This document shows, piece by piece, positions 8,584 through 16,839 of a stretch of 64,000 nucleotides of DNA. Origin of the DNA: JAAGZL01 sp050297535. GTDB taxonomy: Bacteria; Pseudomonadota; Gammaproteobacteria; Chromatiales; Chromatiaceae. Numbering within the stretch: the first letter of the stretch is position 1; each line of letters starts with the position of its first letter. The notes under the pieces were generated by a model. That model was not told the DNA's origin, made no database searches, and worked only from the letters and a program-made list of their open reading frames with translations. The stretch lies in the NCBI GenBank assembly GCA_050297535.1, contig JBNKSV010000009.1, positions 3,634-67,633 of the forward strand. The letters run 5' to 3'. The position numbers and the translations under genes are program-made.

Positions 8584-9209
8584 GCAATATTGCACCCATC
8601 ATAGGTATCGGCGGCCATGCCCTGCTCTTGTCGGCTATAGTTCTGCGGCTTGCCTGCGCCTTTAATCTACAAAAAGGCCTCTCCTACACCCTGACCATCA
8701 TCGCCCTGATCTCAGTAACAATTCCGATCGGAACCATGTCTTGCGCGCAGATTACCAGAGGTATCTTTGGAGATATGACTATCACCAGCATGATCATGCT
8801 AGGATATTTCCTTGTCTTCCCCACGACATCCCGTAGCAAATCCAGACAGCTATTTATCCTTGCAGCCATTATCGGAGCAATGCTCTATCCGGCCGCTTTG
8901 GGGCTAGGCATGATCGACCCGTATCAATGGGGCTATCTGAATAACTATCGCGGAATTGCCACCCCTATGCTATTTTTGGCTTCCCTGGTCGCGATCGTCC
9001 TGCTTGCTGCGCGCTTAAACAACGATCTCATATTGTTATGCCTAGCCGCTGCCACAGGAGCATTTCTGATCGGAGCACTGGAATCAAAAAATATCTGGGA
9101 TTATCTGATTGACCCCATGCTGGTATTGTTTGGCCTAGCCAGAATCGGCATAGAGTACATAAAACAACTTATTGGAAATATACGTGCGCGAACATATCTC
9201 TACCATTGA
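8580..9209 (+). CDS. Polytopic membrane protein of unknown function
   Basis: This 209-residue protein is almost entirely hydrophobic, with about seven membrane segments. An ATG at 8559 is possible, but the ATG at 8580 gives ATGA coupling to the preceding stop and begins at MSNIAPIIGIGG, just before the first segment. I recognise no family and see no catalytic motif. It is translationally coupled to the sialidase-like gene and overlaps the next membrane gene, so the three probably work together. Confidence 0.7.
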   Translation: MSNIAPIIGIGGHALLLSAIVLRLACAFNLQKGLSYTLTIIALISVTIPIGTMSCAQITRGIFGDMTITSMIMLGYFLVFPTTSRSKSRQLFILAAIIGAMLYPAALGLGMIDPYQWGYLNNYRGIATPMLFLASLVAIVLLAARLNNDLILLCLAAATGAFLIGALESKNIWDYLIDPMLVLFGLARIGIEYIKQLIGNIRARTYLYH

Positions 9210-9873
9210 AAAGTCCGTACTAGGGTTCGTCATTGTCGTAACCTTGTCCAGTATTGCGACTAAATACATAAATAACGATTTCTATGTAACGTATGTAGTT
9301 GCAGAAGATAAAATCGTTGAGTGGCTTACCGTCGTCGGACTGGCGCTGACCTCTCTAGCGTGTTTTCATCGTGTAATAAACCTAAAGGGTAAAAAGCCGG
9401 TTCTTTTCATTGTAATGACGGCATTGCTCGGACTGGTTTTTTTCTTTGGGGCCGGAGAAGAGATCTCCTGGGGGCAGCGCATATTCCATGTCCAAAGCTC
9501 TGATTTCTTCCTGCAAAACAACGCCCAGGGCGAGACCAACTTGCATAATCTGGTCGTGGGCGGCAAGAAAATCAACAAGCTGGTATTCGGTATTGGGCTG
9601 CAGCTGATACTGCTCACCTATCTGCTAGTTCTGGTGCCACTCTACAAACGCAAACAGGGACTCAGAGCATTCCTGGACCGTTTTGCCGTACCCATAGCGA
9701 AGACATATCAGGTAATAGGCTACTTTGTGGTATTGATACTGATCCAGGTGATGATGGACGATTCCAAAAAAGGAGAACTGGTGGAGTTTGCCGGTTCTTT
9801 CCTGTTTTTCCTCAATATCGCATTTCCATACAACAGAGAGTTATTCCAACCAGACAGTGCTGCAACGGACTAA
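9184..9873 (+). CDS. Membrane protein with GEEISWGQR motif
   Basis: A 229-residue protein with about six membrane segments. After the third segment comes GAGEEISWGQR, and then GETNLHNLVVGG, an arrangement I recall as conserved in an uncharacterised bacterial membrane family. The Glu-Glu followed by Arg and a later His recalls, loosely, CPBP/CAAX-type intramembrane proteases, but this is only a resemblance. A TTG at 9172 could also start it; the GTG at 9184 has GGAA nearby. It overlaps the preceding gene by 26 bases. Its codon use is visibly more AT-rich than that of flanking housekeeping genes. Confidence 0.65.
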   Translation: MREHISTIEKSVLGFVIVVTLSSIATKYINNDFYVTYVVAEDKIVEWLTVVGLALTSLACFHRVINLKGKKPVLFIVMTALLGLVFFFGAGEEISWGQRIFHVQSSDFFLQNNAQGETNLHNLVVGGKKINKLVFGIGLQLILLTYLLVLVPLYKRKQGLRAFLDRFAVPIAKTYQVIGYFVVLILIQVMMDDSKKGELVEFAGSFLFFLNIAFPYNRELFQPDSAATD

Positions 9874-9881
9874 CCGGCAAT

Positions 9882-9914
9882 AAAAAAGCCCCGCCGTTTT
9901 TATCCAGACGGGGC
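9882..9914 (-). terminator. Rho-independent terminator of gltA
   Basis: On the minus strand the stem GCCCCG/CGGGGC (9914-9909 with 9893-9888) is followed by six U residues (9887-9882). It lies 21 bases past the gltA stop. On the plus strand no T run follows the stem, so it serves gltA mainly. Confidence 0.8.
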
Positions 9915-9934
9915 GCAAATAGTTCTGGACCTTC

Positions 9935-11236
9935 CTATGAGCCGCGTTTGTCCATTGGCACCCAATTCCTCTCTGTGGCGCCTACATAAAGCTGACGCGG
10001 ACGACCGATCGATTGCCGCTCATCCCTGATCATCTCTATCCACTGGCTGATCCAACCAACGGAACGGGCCAATGCGAAGATCACGGTAAACATATTGGTA
10101 GGAATTCCGATAGCCCGGAGTATGATACCTGAATAAAAATCGACGTTCGGATAGAGCTTCTTCTCGATAAAATACTCGTCTTCCAGTGCAATCTTCTCTA
10201 ACGCCATGGCGATTTGAAATAGCGGATCATCCTTACGCCCGGTCTCTTCTAACACGCCCTTTGCCGCTTCACGTAGCACCTTGGCACGTGGGTCGTAATT
10301 TTTGTACACACGGTGGCCAAAACCCATGAGACGGAACTTGTCTTGAGGATCACGGGCGCGCTTAATGTATTCACTCACTCGATCTGGGGTGCCGATCTCA
10401 TTTAACATGCGCAACACGGCCTCGTTGGCTCCGCCATGAGCTGGACCCCAGAGGGCGCTTATACCAGCGGATATACAGGCAAATGGGTTGGCCTGGCTCG
10501 ACCCCGCCAAACGCACCGTAGCCGTCGAGGCATTCTGTTCATGGTCCGCGTGCAAAATAAATATTTTATCCATGGCATCCACAATAACCGGGGACACCTG
10601 GTACTCCTCACAAGGAGTTGCAAACATCATATGCAGAAAGTTTTCCGCAAACGAGAGGTTATTTTTCGGATACATGAACGGCTGGCCGATATGATATTTA
10701 TAGGTTACGGCGGCAATAGTGGGCAGCTTGGCCACGACTCGAATCGCCGAGATCTCGCGGTGCTTGGAATTATTAATATCCAACGAATCATGGTAGAAAG
10801 CGGACAGGGCGCCGACCACCCCGACCATCACAGCCATCGGGTGCGCATCCCGCCGGAAGCCCTTAAAAAACTGCAACAGCTGCTCGTGCACCATGGTGTG
10901 CTCTGTGACCAGACGGCTGAAGTGTTCAAACTGGGATTTGGTCGGTAATTCGCCATACATCAGGAGATAGCAGGTCTCAAGATAGTTGCTCTTCTCCGCC
11001 AATTGCTCAATGGGATACCCACGATGCTGCAGGATACCCTTTTCACCATCAATAAAGGTTATCTTGCTTTCGCAGGAGGCCGTGGCCCGAAAGCCTGGAT
11101 CGAGCATAAACAGGCCAAAGTCTCTGTAGAAACTAGTGCAATCGACCACCGCCGGACCAGTGGAGCCTTCAATAATGGGCAGCTCGATCTCCTTGCCAGT
11201 GCGATTATCGCGAAACGTCATTGAGTTCTTAGACAT
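9935..11236 (-). CDS. gltA: Citrate synthase (type II)
   Basis: GltA condenses oxaloacetate and acetyl-CoA to citrate at entry to the TCA cycle. The 433-residue length fits the hexameric type II enzymes of Gram-negative bacteria. Catalytic residues are His267 in ALWGPAHGGANEA, His308 in GFGHRVYKNYDP and Asp366 in YPNVDFY. The ATG at 11236 is preferred over an in-frame GTG at 11242, because AGGGGGTGG is spaced correctly only for the ATG. It stands alone between blocks on the plus strand. Confidence 0.97.
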   Translation of the reverse strand: MSKNSMTFRDNRTGKEIELPIIEGSTGPAVVDCTSFYRDFGLFMLDPGFRATASCESKITFIDGEKGILQHRGYPIEQLAEKSNYLETCYLLMYGELPTKSQFEHFSRLVTEHTMVHEQLLQFFKGFRRDAHPMAVMVGVVGALSAFYHDSLDINNSKHREISAIRVVAKLPTIAAVTYKYHIGQPFMYPKNNLSFAENFLHMMFATPCEEYQVSPVIVDAMDKIFILHADHEQNASTATVRLAGSSQANPFACISAGISALWGPAHGGANEAVLRMLNEIGTPDRVSEYIKRARDPQDKFRLMGFGHRVYKNYDPRAKVLREAAKGVLEETGRKDDPLFQIAMALEKIALEDEYFIEKKLYPNVDFYSGIILRAIGIPTNMFTVIFALARSVGWISQWIEMIRDERQSIGRPRQLYVGATERNWVPMDKRGS

Positions 11237-11591
11237 TACCACCCCCTATCTTCTAACTGAAGCCGTCAGGCGTTTGGCAGCCTATCAAGGTTGCTGTTTT
11301 ATCTGCCTATCTCAAAAATCCAGAAAATTGGCTTTGCAGACGCCTGGTGAAAAATGCTGGCCAAACCTGTCTATACATCTTAATAAAAGCATGGCCCATC
11401 ATTGATTTCAATAATAGTATCTTATCCCCGCATAAACAACCTGCGGGGCAAACAATAACTTTGATAGAATCTATTGAGACAAATTATCCAACGTACCGCT
11501 CCGATATTTCGTATTAATTACACATTTCTCAGGCCAACCCTTTTAGGATAGGATTCGCCATTAGAGAAACAGTTAACCAAACCAGTAAACA
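11237..11591. other. Divergent spacer between gltA and moeB
   Basis: This 355-base non-coding stretch is AT-rich. It must hold the promoters of gltA (minus) and moeB (plus), but I could not find a convincing -35/-10 pair on either strand. A 7-bp hairpin CCCCGCA/TGCGGGG (11426-11432 with 11442-11448, 9-base loop) is present without a T run on either side, so it is not an ordinary terminator. No small RNA or tRNA was recognised. Confidence 0.5.
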
Positions 11592-12350
11592 GTGGAAGAC
11601 AACCAACTATTACGCTTCAGCCGCCAGATAATGTTGCCGTCTATCGGCATTGATGGACAGGAGAGACTGTTAAACTCCAAGGTGCTGATAATAGGCCTGG
11701 GAGGGTTAGGCTCTCCCGCATCCATGTATCTGGCTGCAGCCGGGGTGGGAGAATTGGTGCTGGCAGATTTTGACGCAGTGGATCTCACCAACCTGCAGCG
11801 CCAAATCGTTCATACCACAGACAGGATTGGAGACAATAAAGCAGAATCAGCGCAACAGACCCTGCTGGCCCTGAATCCAGGTTGTAAAATAACCCCCATC
11901 AGCCAGAAACTTAGCGCCGAAGAGTTGCGCCAGCAGGTAGCGGGCGCAGACCTGGTGGTAGATTGCAGCGACAACTTTACCACCCGTTTCGCGATAAATA
12001 GCGCCTGCGTAGCCAACCGCACCCCGCTGATATCCGGTGCCGTTATCCGCATGGAAGGACAGGTCTCGGTCTTCACCGGACAACCTGGCGACCCCTGTTA
12101 CCACTGCATCTTTGGCGACGGAAACGAAGCGGACGAAACATGTACAGAAAATGGCATATTGGCCCCGGTTGCAGGTATCATCGGCAGCATCCAGGCCACC
12201 GAGGCAATGAAGGTACTCACGGGCATTGGCGCGTCCTTAAATGGGAAACTGCTACTGCTGGACGCCATGCATATGCAGTGGCGTACATTAGGATTGCAGG
12301 CGGACCCGAAATGCCCTGCCTGCAGTGGGCGATCTAACAGTAGCGCTTAA
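11592..12350 (+). CDS. moeB: MoeB/ThiF-type adenylyltransferase
   Basis: The enzyme adenylates the C-terminal glycine of a small sulfur carrier, MoaD in molybdopterin synthesis or ThiS in thiamine synthesis. The 252-residue protein has the nucleotide loop GLGGLGS at 35-41, the LTNLQRQ arginine motif at 65-71, zinc ligands CYHC at 169-172 and CPAC at 241-244, and Cys184. A GTG start gives the usual MEDNQLLRFSRQI beginning. There is no rhodanese domain. moeB normally follows prmC. MoeB is favoured over ThiF by that context, but the two cannot be told apart surely. Confidence 0.88.
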   Translation: MEDNQLLRFSRQIMLPSIGIDGQERLLNSKVLIIGLGGLGSPASMYLAAAGVGELVLADFDAVDLTNLQRQIVHTTDRIGDNKAESAQQTLLALNPGCKITPISQKLSAEELRQQVAGADLVVDCSDNFTTRFAINSACVANRTPLISGAVIRMEGQVSVFTGQPGDPCYHCIFGDGNEADETCTENGILAPVAGIIGSIQATEAMKVLTGIGASLNGKLLLLDAMHMQWRTLGLQADPKCPACSGRSNSSA

Positions 12351-12352
12351 TT

Positions 12353-12961
12353 ATGAATAACAAAGACATCGACCGACAAACCCAGGACTATTTGAACAAA
12401 CTGCGCCAGGACATCGCCTTCAGCGATACCCTATGCGGACATACCCTGCAGTTCCATACCACCTGGGGACTATTCTCACCCAAGGGCATAGATGAAGGCA
12501 GCCGTCTGCTACTGGATTGTTTAGAGGTGAATCCGGATGACGACACCCTGGACCTGGGTTGCGGCTACGGACCGCTGGGACTCACCCTGGCCAAACTTGC
12601 GCCGGAAGGGACCAGCACGCTGGTGGACAAGGATTTTGTAGCAGTTGAGTACAGCAAGAAAAATGCGCGACTCAACAACATCAACAACACCAGAATCTTG
12701 CTGAGTAATGGCTTCGATCAAGTTGGCGACAGCAACTTCGACCTGATCGTCTCTAACCTGCCTGCGAAAACCGGCAAGGAACTTTACTACCTCTATTTCT
12801 ATGACGCCCTGGTCCGCATGCATCCAGGTGCGCGTTTTTATGTAGTGACCATATCCGGGCTACGCAAATTCATCGCCCGTGCGTTCAAAGAGGTATTCGG
12901 TAATTACGAAAAGGTCAAACAAGGCAAAACCTATACGGTCGCCTTGGCGTGCAAAGATTAA
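12353..12961 (+). CDS. Class I SAM methyltransferase, RsmC/RlmG-like
   Basis: A 202-residue single-domain methyltransferase with SAM motif DLGCGYGPLG at 67-76 and SNLPAKTG at 134-141, in place of the NPP(F/Y) of most N-methyltransferases. The LxxNGF and SNLPAK features fit the 'methyltransferase small' domain of RsmC-type rRNA guanine methyltransferases. It is shorter than RsmC, which has two copies of the fold. The start is two bases past the moeB stop, so the two are cotranslated. The substrate is unknown. Confidence 0.8.
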   Translation: MNNKDIDRQTQDYLNKLRQDIAFSDTLCGHTLQFHTTWGLFSPKGIDEGSRLLLDCLEVNPDDDTLDLGCGYGPLGLTLAKLAPEGTSTLVDKDFVAVEYSKKNARLNNINNTRILLSNGFDQVGDSNFDLIVSNLPAKTGKELYYLYFYDALVRMHPGARFYVVTISGLRKFIARAFKEVFGNYEKVKQGKTYTVALACKD

Positions 12962-12964
12962 GAC

Positions 12965-14065
12965 CTATTTCAATTCTTTATCAAGTTTTATCTGATCCAG
13001 GGCATCGAATACCTTATGACTGCTCTCCTCCATAACCTCAAATGAATCCAGCATATCTGAATAATCCAACTGCTCACTGCTGGAAATTTTGTCAAAAATA
13101 ATCTTGGTACCGTTATGAACCAAAGAATGCGGATGTTCCATGGCTCCGTAATGGCTAGACTGGGAGAAGAATTCCTTGCCCTCGCCCTCGTAATACCATT
13201 TACCCAGACGGCAATTATGGTGATCAACAAAATTAAATGCCGGTTCACCCTTATTCACCGATAGATAGGTATTCACCTTCCATAACACGTGATCCAGTTT
13301 GGCCAAACTAACAAACACGTTATCCGTGGTTTCCGATATTCCCTCAAAGTAGCCATCCACCCTGTCGTTCATTGCCCCCAGACCGCTCTGGAACCCATTC
13401 ACAGTCCCACTAACCTCCTCGATCTTTTCTACCAACCGTGCGGAAGATGAGCTAACAGAGCTCACATTGGCATGCAAAGACTTGATCACTCCGTCGGTTT
13501 CCGCAATAGCCGATTGCGTCTTATCCGCAAGACCCCTTACCTCATCAGCCACAACCGCAAACCCCCGCCCTTGCTCACCCGCCCTGGCCGCCTCGATCGC
13601 GGCATTAAGCGCCAACAAATTGGTCTGTTCCGCTATCCCCCTGATCAGAGCTAGGATCGAACTGATCTCTTCCGCTCGCGATGACATTCCCTCAACGGCC
13701 TCAGCGGAATGCCTGGAAACTTCTGTCAAGGTACCCAACTCATCTGTAATCCCTTGAATATCCACCGACAATGCTGAGAAATCGCTATCTATATCGCTAA
13801 CAGATTTGATAGCGACCTTGGCCATATCGACCGATCCTGCCAGATTCGACTGGATATTCTGCAATCCATACCTAAGGTTCTCGTTCTCAAACTCCATCAG
13901 CTTTGCCAACTGCTGCTCCCTGCCAGCCCCACGTCTAAGATCCTCCAATTCAGCGGCAACAGAGTCGAGATAAGCTTGCGCCCGCGCAAGCTCTTGGCGC
14001 AGTTCTTCGTTTTCTCTTTCCATCTCCGCCAAACGAACATCTTTATCATTATTAAACCATTTCAT
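12965..14065 (-). CDS. Soluble chemoreceptor with CZB zinc domain
   Basis: This 366-residue protein opens with a coiled coil (residues 10-60) and has a cytoplasmic MCP signalling domain with hairpin tip EQTNLLALNAAIEAARAGEQ near 146-165. The C-terminal CZB domain shows His259, Cys285 in NCRLGKWYY, and His313/His317, the expected zinc ligands. There is no membrane segment, so it resembles the TlpD class, whose CZB domains sense zinc or oxidants. A longer reading frame exists back to 14206, but it would include a terminator and the FliA-type promoter, so the ATG at 14065 is preferred. It ends 3 bases from the convergent methyltransferase stop. Confidence 0.9.
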   Translation of the reverse strand: MKWFNNDKDVRLAEMERENEELRQELARAQAYLDSVAAELEDLRRGAGREQQLAKLMEFENENLRYGLQNIQSNLAGSVDMAKVAIKSVSDIDSDFSALSVDIQGITDELGTLTEVSRHSAEAVEGMSSRAEEISSILALIRGIAEQTNLLALNAAIEAARAGEQGRGFAVVADEVRGLADKTQSAIAETDGVIKSLHANVSSVSSSSARLVEKIEEVSGTVNGFQSGLGAMNDRVDGYFEGISETTDNVFVSLAKLDHVLWKVNTYLSVNKGEPAFNFVDHHNCRLGKWYYEGEGKEFFSQSSHYGAMEHPHSLVHNGTKIIFDKISSSEQLDYSDMLDSFEVMEESSHKVFDALDQIKLDKELK

Positions 14066-14112
14066 AGACGCCAATACCTCTCCGATAGCCAAACAAGACC
14101 ACATATGCGGGG

Positions 14113-14140
14113 TTATCGGCACGGACCTAGAATAACTTGA
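14113..14140 (-). promoter_or_regulatory. Sigma-28 (FliA) promoter of the CZB chemoreceptor
   Basis: On the minus strand TCAAGTTA (14140-14133), a 12-base spacer, and GCCGATAA (14120-14113) match the FliA consensus TAAAGTTT-N11-GCCGATAA; the -10 is perfect. It lies 47 bases upstream of the ATG at 14065. This places the receptor in the late flagellar regulon, as is usual for chemotaxis genes. Confidence 0.75.
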
Positions 14141-14183
14141 GAAACAATATCGAAACAGCCATAGCCAGCTGTATTTCTCACAC

Positions 14184-14218
14184 AAAACAAAGCCGCTTCC
14201 TGGCAAACAGGAAACGGC
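14184..14218 (-). terminator. Terminator of the lysine-rich protein gene
   Basis: On the minus strand an 11-bp stem (14218-14208 with 14202-14192, one G-U pair, loop TTTGC) is followed by TTTGTTTT. It lies 75 bases past the lysine-rich gene stop and just upstream of the FliA-type promoter of the chemoreceptor, separating the two units. Confidence 0.75.
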
Positions 14219-14293
14219 CTAGTTTGATATCAATAACCGAACATTTGCCGCCAGCCAAAATATGCTGACCGGCAACAAGATGTTATGAAACGG

Positions 14294-14629
14294 TTAAACC
14301 TTAGCTACGGTCTTTTTCTTTACGCGACGCTTGGCCTTCTTTGGGGCGGTTACAGCGCCATATTTTTTGATGGCGTCTTTGGTGCGAGCAGCAAGGAACC
14401 TATCGGTTGCAGTCTGAGTAGACTCCAAGAGCTTAAGCAGAGCCTTGGCGCGAGTATCACTCTCGCGAGCCTGCTTCTTGGCTGCCACTGTTTCCGCCTT
14501 TGCGGCCTTAAGGGCCTCACGCAACTTGGCTACAACTTCGGCCTGGCGATTAACTGCAGCAACCTTTTTCTTTACAGCAGTCTTTTTCTTTGCAACGGTT
14601 TTCTTTGCGGTTTTCTTTCTAACAACCAT
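14294..14629 (-). CDS. Lysine/alanine-rich basic protein
   Basis: A 111-residue protein with a Lys-rich N terminus (VRKKTAKKTVAKKK) and C terminus (KKAKRRVKKKTVAKV) around a central Ala/Lys/Glu helix (about 25-75). The composition recalls eukaryotic H1-like and other bacterial AlgP/Hc1-type nucleic-acid-binding proteins; DNA or RNA binding is inferred from charge alone. GAGG lies at good distance before the ATG. It has its own terminator, and a palindrome and -10-like box lie upstream, so it is probably a single-gene unit. Confidence 0.7.
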   Translation of the reverse strand: MVVRKKTAKKTVAKKKTAVKKKVAAVNRQAEVVAKLREALKAAKAETVAAKKQARESDTRAKALLKLLESTQTATDRFLAARTKDAIKKYGAVTAPKKAKRRVKKKTVAKV

Positions 14630-14661
14630 CAGACACCTCTTGATTAATTTAATGGACGAAT

Positions 14662-14703
14662 GGCAAATATTTTGCCGTAAAATAAACTTCGCTGACTATT
14701 ATA
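14662..14703 (-). promoter_or_regulatory. Putative promoter and operator of the lysine-rich gene
   Basis: On the minus strand a TATAAT box (14703-14698) lies 69 bases before the ATG at 14629. Between it and the start is a perfect inverted repeat GGCAAA-ATA-TTTGCC (14676-14662), placed about 20 bases past the -10, where a repressor could block transcription. No good -35 is visible; an A-tract precedes the -10. Confidence 0.4.
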
Positions 14704-14869
14704 GTATTTTTTTTAATGAATATGGTACCTCACACCACAATAACAGACTCAACTCCCTCAAACAGGAAAGAAAGCACAATCAAAACATAATGTGATTCAT
14801 CGTATATAATCATCTTAGCGCCACGCACATGCATGGCATCACACTCAAGACCAACTACAACACCGCCGC

Positions 14870-15355
14870 ATGACTAAAATACATTCTTTAACACAGACCG
14901 CACCCATATATTCATACAGAATAGCTGTTGTGTCTGGCCTGTATTTTATCTTTGCATCACAAGCGGTAAGCGCGGGCGGGACATGCATGGTAGCAAAAGA
15001 ACTTGGCAATTCACTTGCTATAGAGTGGGTAGCAGATGAAAAAACCACTATAGACGGCGCAATCGAAACCGCTAAAACCAATTTACAAAACCAAGGGTTT
15101 ACAAAAAGAAAGTTGATGGATCTGCATGTGCAGGCCACCACCCAGTTGGTTCATGGCTACGTTGTAATCATCAAGACAGAATATAAAACACCGTATAAAA
15201 CCAAGCTGGGAGACACCCGCACCAGCTACGGATGTGGATTCAGCGGCAAATCTCTAGTGGACGCAGAACAGGCTGCCGTGAAGAACCTTAAGACCTATTC
15301 GTGGGGCTGGCAAAAAGAGTTCGGTTATGAGCTGCATGCCAAGCAACAATTCTAG
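14870..15355 (+). CDS. Small secreted protein of unknown function
   Basis: A 161-residue protein with a hydrophobic N-terminal segment (18-34) and a likely signal cleavage after VSA at 33-35. The mature part has just two cysteines, Cys39 and Cys123, which could form a disulfide, and a C-terminal AAVKNLKTYSWGW stretch. I recognise no family. A TATAAT at 14805-14810 lies 60 bases upstream. It stands alone, convergent with gatB 22 bases away. Confidence 0.6.
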   Translation: MTKIHSLTQTAPIYSYRIAVVSGLYFIFASQAVSAGGTCMVAKELGNSLAIEWVADEKTTIDGAIETAKTNLQNQGFTKRKLMDLHVQATTQLVHGYVVIIKTEYKTPYKTKLGDTRTSYGCGFSGKSLVDAEQAAVKNLKTYSWGWQKEFGYELHAKQQF

Positions 15356-15377
15356 CTTGGCAATGCAGCACTAAATC

Positions 15378-16817
15378 TTATAGCTTCTGTTGCAGTAGAT
15401 CATTAACCTGTTGCGGATTGGCCTTGCCCTTGGACTGTTTCATCACCTGGCCAACAAAGAACCCAATCATCTTGGCGCGCTTCTGCTCATCGGCATTGCG
15501 ATAGTTCTCCACCTGCTCCGGGTTGGCAGCAAGCACTTCATCCACGATCTGCTCGATAGCTCCGCTGTCCGTGATCTGTTTCAGACCCTTGGCCGCGATG
15601 ATCTCATCCGCACTGCCTTCTCCAGCCCACATCGCGTCAAACACCTGCTTGGCGATCTTGCCGGAGATAGTGTTGTCCTTGATACGACGGATCAGCCCGC
15701 CCAGCATCTCAGCTGCAACCGGCGAATCGGTAATATCTTTGTTATCCCGATTAAGGGCCGCCGCTAACTCTCCCATCACCCAGTTGGCGGAGAGTTTGGC
15801 ATCGTCGGAGGTTGCAGCTACAGCCTCGAAGTAGTCGGCCAATTCGCGATCGGATATCAAAACAACCGCATCCTGAATACCTAACCCATACTGTTCAATG
15901 AACCGTTGACGACGCGCCTCCGGTAACTCCGGCATATCGGCGGTCACCTCCGCGACAAACTCGTCGTCGAACTCCACCGGCAGCAGATCGGGATCGGGAA
16001 AATAGCGATAGTCGTTCGCCTCTTCCTTACTGCGCATGGAACGGGTCTCGTCATTGTCGGCATCATACAGCCGAGTCTCCTGCACCACCTTACCGCCGGA
16101 TTCCAGCACGTCGATCTGACGCTCCACCTCAAAGTTAATGGCCTTCTCCAGAAAGCGGAAGGAGTTGAGGTTCTTAAGTTCCGCACGGGTGCCAAACTCT
16201 TCCTGCCCCTTGGGACGAATGGAGACATTGGCATCCATCCTGAAAGATCCTTCCTGCATGTTGCCATCACATATGCCGATATATCTGACGATCTGGTGGA
16301 TCATTCGGGCGTAGGCCACCGCCTCTTTGGCAGAACGCATATCCGGCTCGGATACAATCTCCAACAACGGGGTACCTGCCCGGTTCAGGTCGATGCCGCT
16401 CATGCCGTGAAAATCTTCGTGCAGAGATTTGCCAGCATCCTCTTCCAGATGGGCACGGGTCACCCCCACGGTCTTGACCGCGCCATCTTCCAGAATAATA
16501 TCCACCTGCCCCTTACCGACGATCGGAAGTTCATACTGACTGATCTGATAGCCCTTGGGCAGATCCGGGTAAAAATAATTCTTGCGGGCAAAGATAGAGC
16601 GCCTACCCAGCTCCGCGCCGATGGCAGTACCGAATTTTACCGCCATACGCACCGCCTCTTTGTTCAGGACCGGCAGCACACCAGGCATACCCAGATCTAT
16701 ATTGCAGGCCTGGGTGTTAGGTTCCGCGCCAAAGGCGATGGAAGACCCGGAGAATATCTTGGACCTTGTGGCAAGTTGGGCATGGATCTCCAGCCCGATA
16801 ACTGTTTCCCATTGCAT
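15378..16817 (-). CDS. gatB: Asp/Glu-tRNA(Asn/Gln) amidotransferase subunit B
   Basis: GatB is the tRNA-binding kinase subunit that phosphorylates Glu or Asp on misacylated tRNA(Gln) or tRNA(Asn) before amidation. The 479-residue length and landmarks are standard: VIGLEIHAQLATRSKIFSGS at the N terminus, LPKGYQISQYELPI near 89-102, HLEEDAGKS, and a C-terminal YqeY-like tail. It follows gatA by 22 bases as the last gene of a gatC-gatA-gatB operon. Some gammaproteobacteria keep GatCAB together with GlnRS, in which case its task is Asn-tRNA(Asn). Confidence 0.97.
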   Translation of the reverse strand: MQWETVIGLEIHAQLATRSKIFSGSSIAFGAEPNTQACNIDLGMPGVLPVLNKEAVRMAVKFGTAIGAELGRRSIFARKNYFYPDLPKGYQISQYELPIVGKGQVDIILEDGAVKTVGVTRAHLEEDAGKSLHEDFHGMSGIDLNRAGTPLLEIVSEPDMRSAKEAVAYARMIHQIVRYIGICDGNMQEGSFRMDANVSIRPKGQEEFGTRAELKNLNSFRFLEKAINFEVERQIDVLESGGKVVQETRLYDADNDETRSMRSKEEANDYRYFPDPDLLPVEFDDEFVAEVTADMPELPEARRQRFIEQYGLGIQDAVVLISDRELADYFEAVAATSDDAKLSANWVMGELAAALNRDNKDITDSPVAAEMLGGLIRRIKDNTISGKIAKQVFDAMWAGEGSADEIIAAKGLKQITDSGAIEQIVDEVLAANPEQVENYRNADEQKRAKMIGFFVGQVMKQSKGKANPQQVNDLLQQKL

Positions 16818-16839
16818 CTTTAGTTTCCAGCCTTATCTT

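Noticed and set aside
11426..11448. A CCCCGCA/TGCGGGG hairpin as a terminator or small RNA
   Set aside because: No T run follows on either strand, and no neighbouring gene ends there. It is recorded only as a hairpin in the spacer.
14066..14206. A 47-residue N-terminal extension of the CZB chemoreceptor
   Set aside because: It would include the FliA-type promoter and lie on the terminator of the upstream gene. The ATG at 14065 is followed by a normal charged start.
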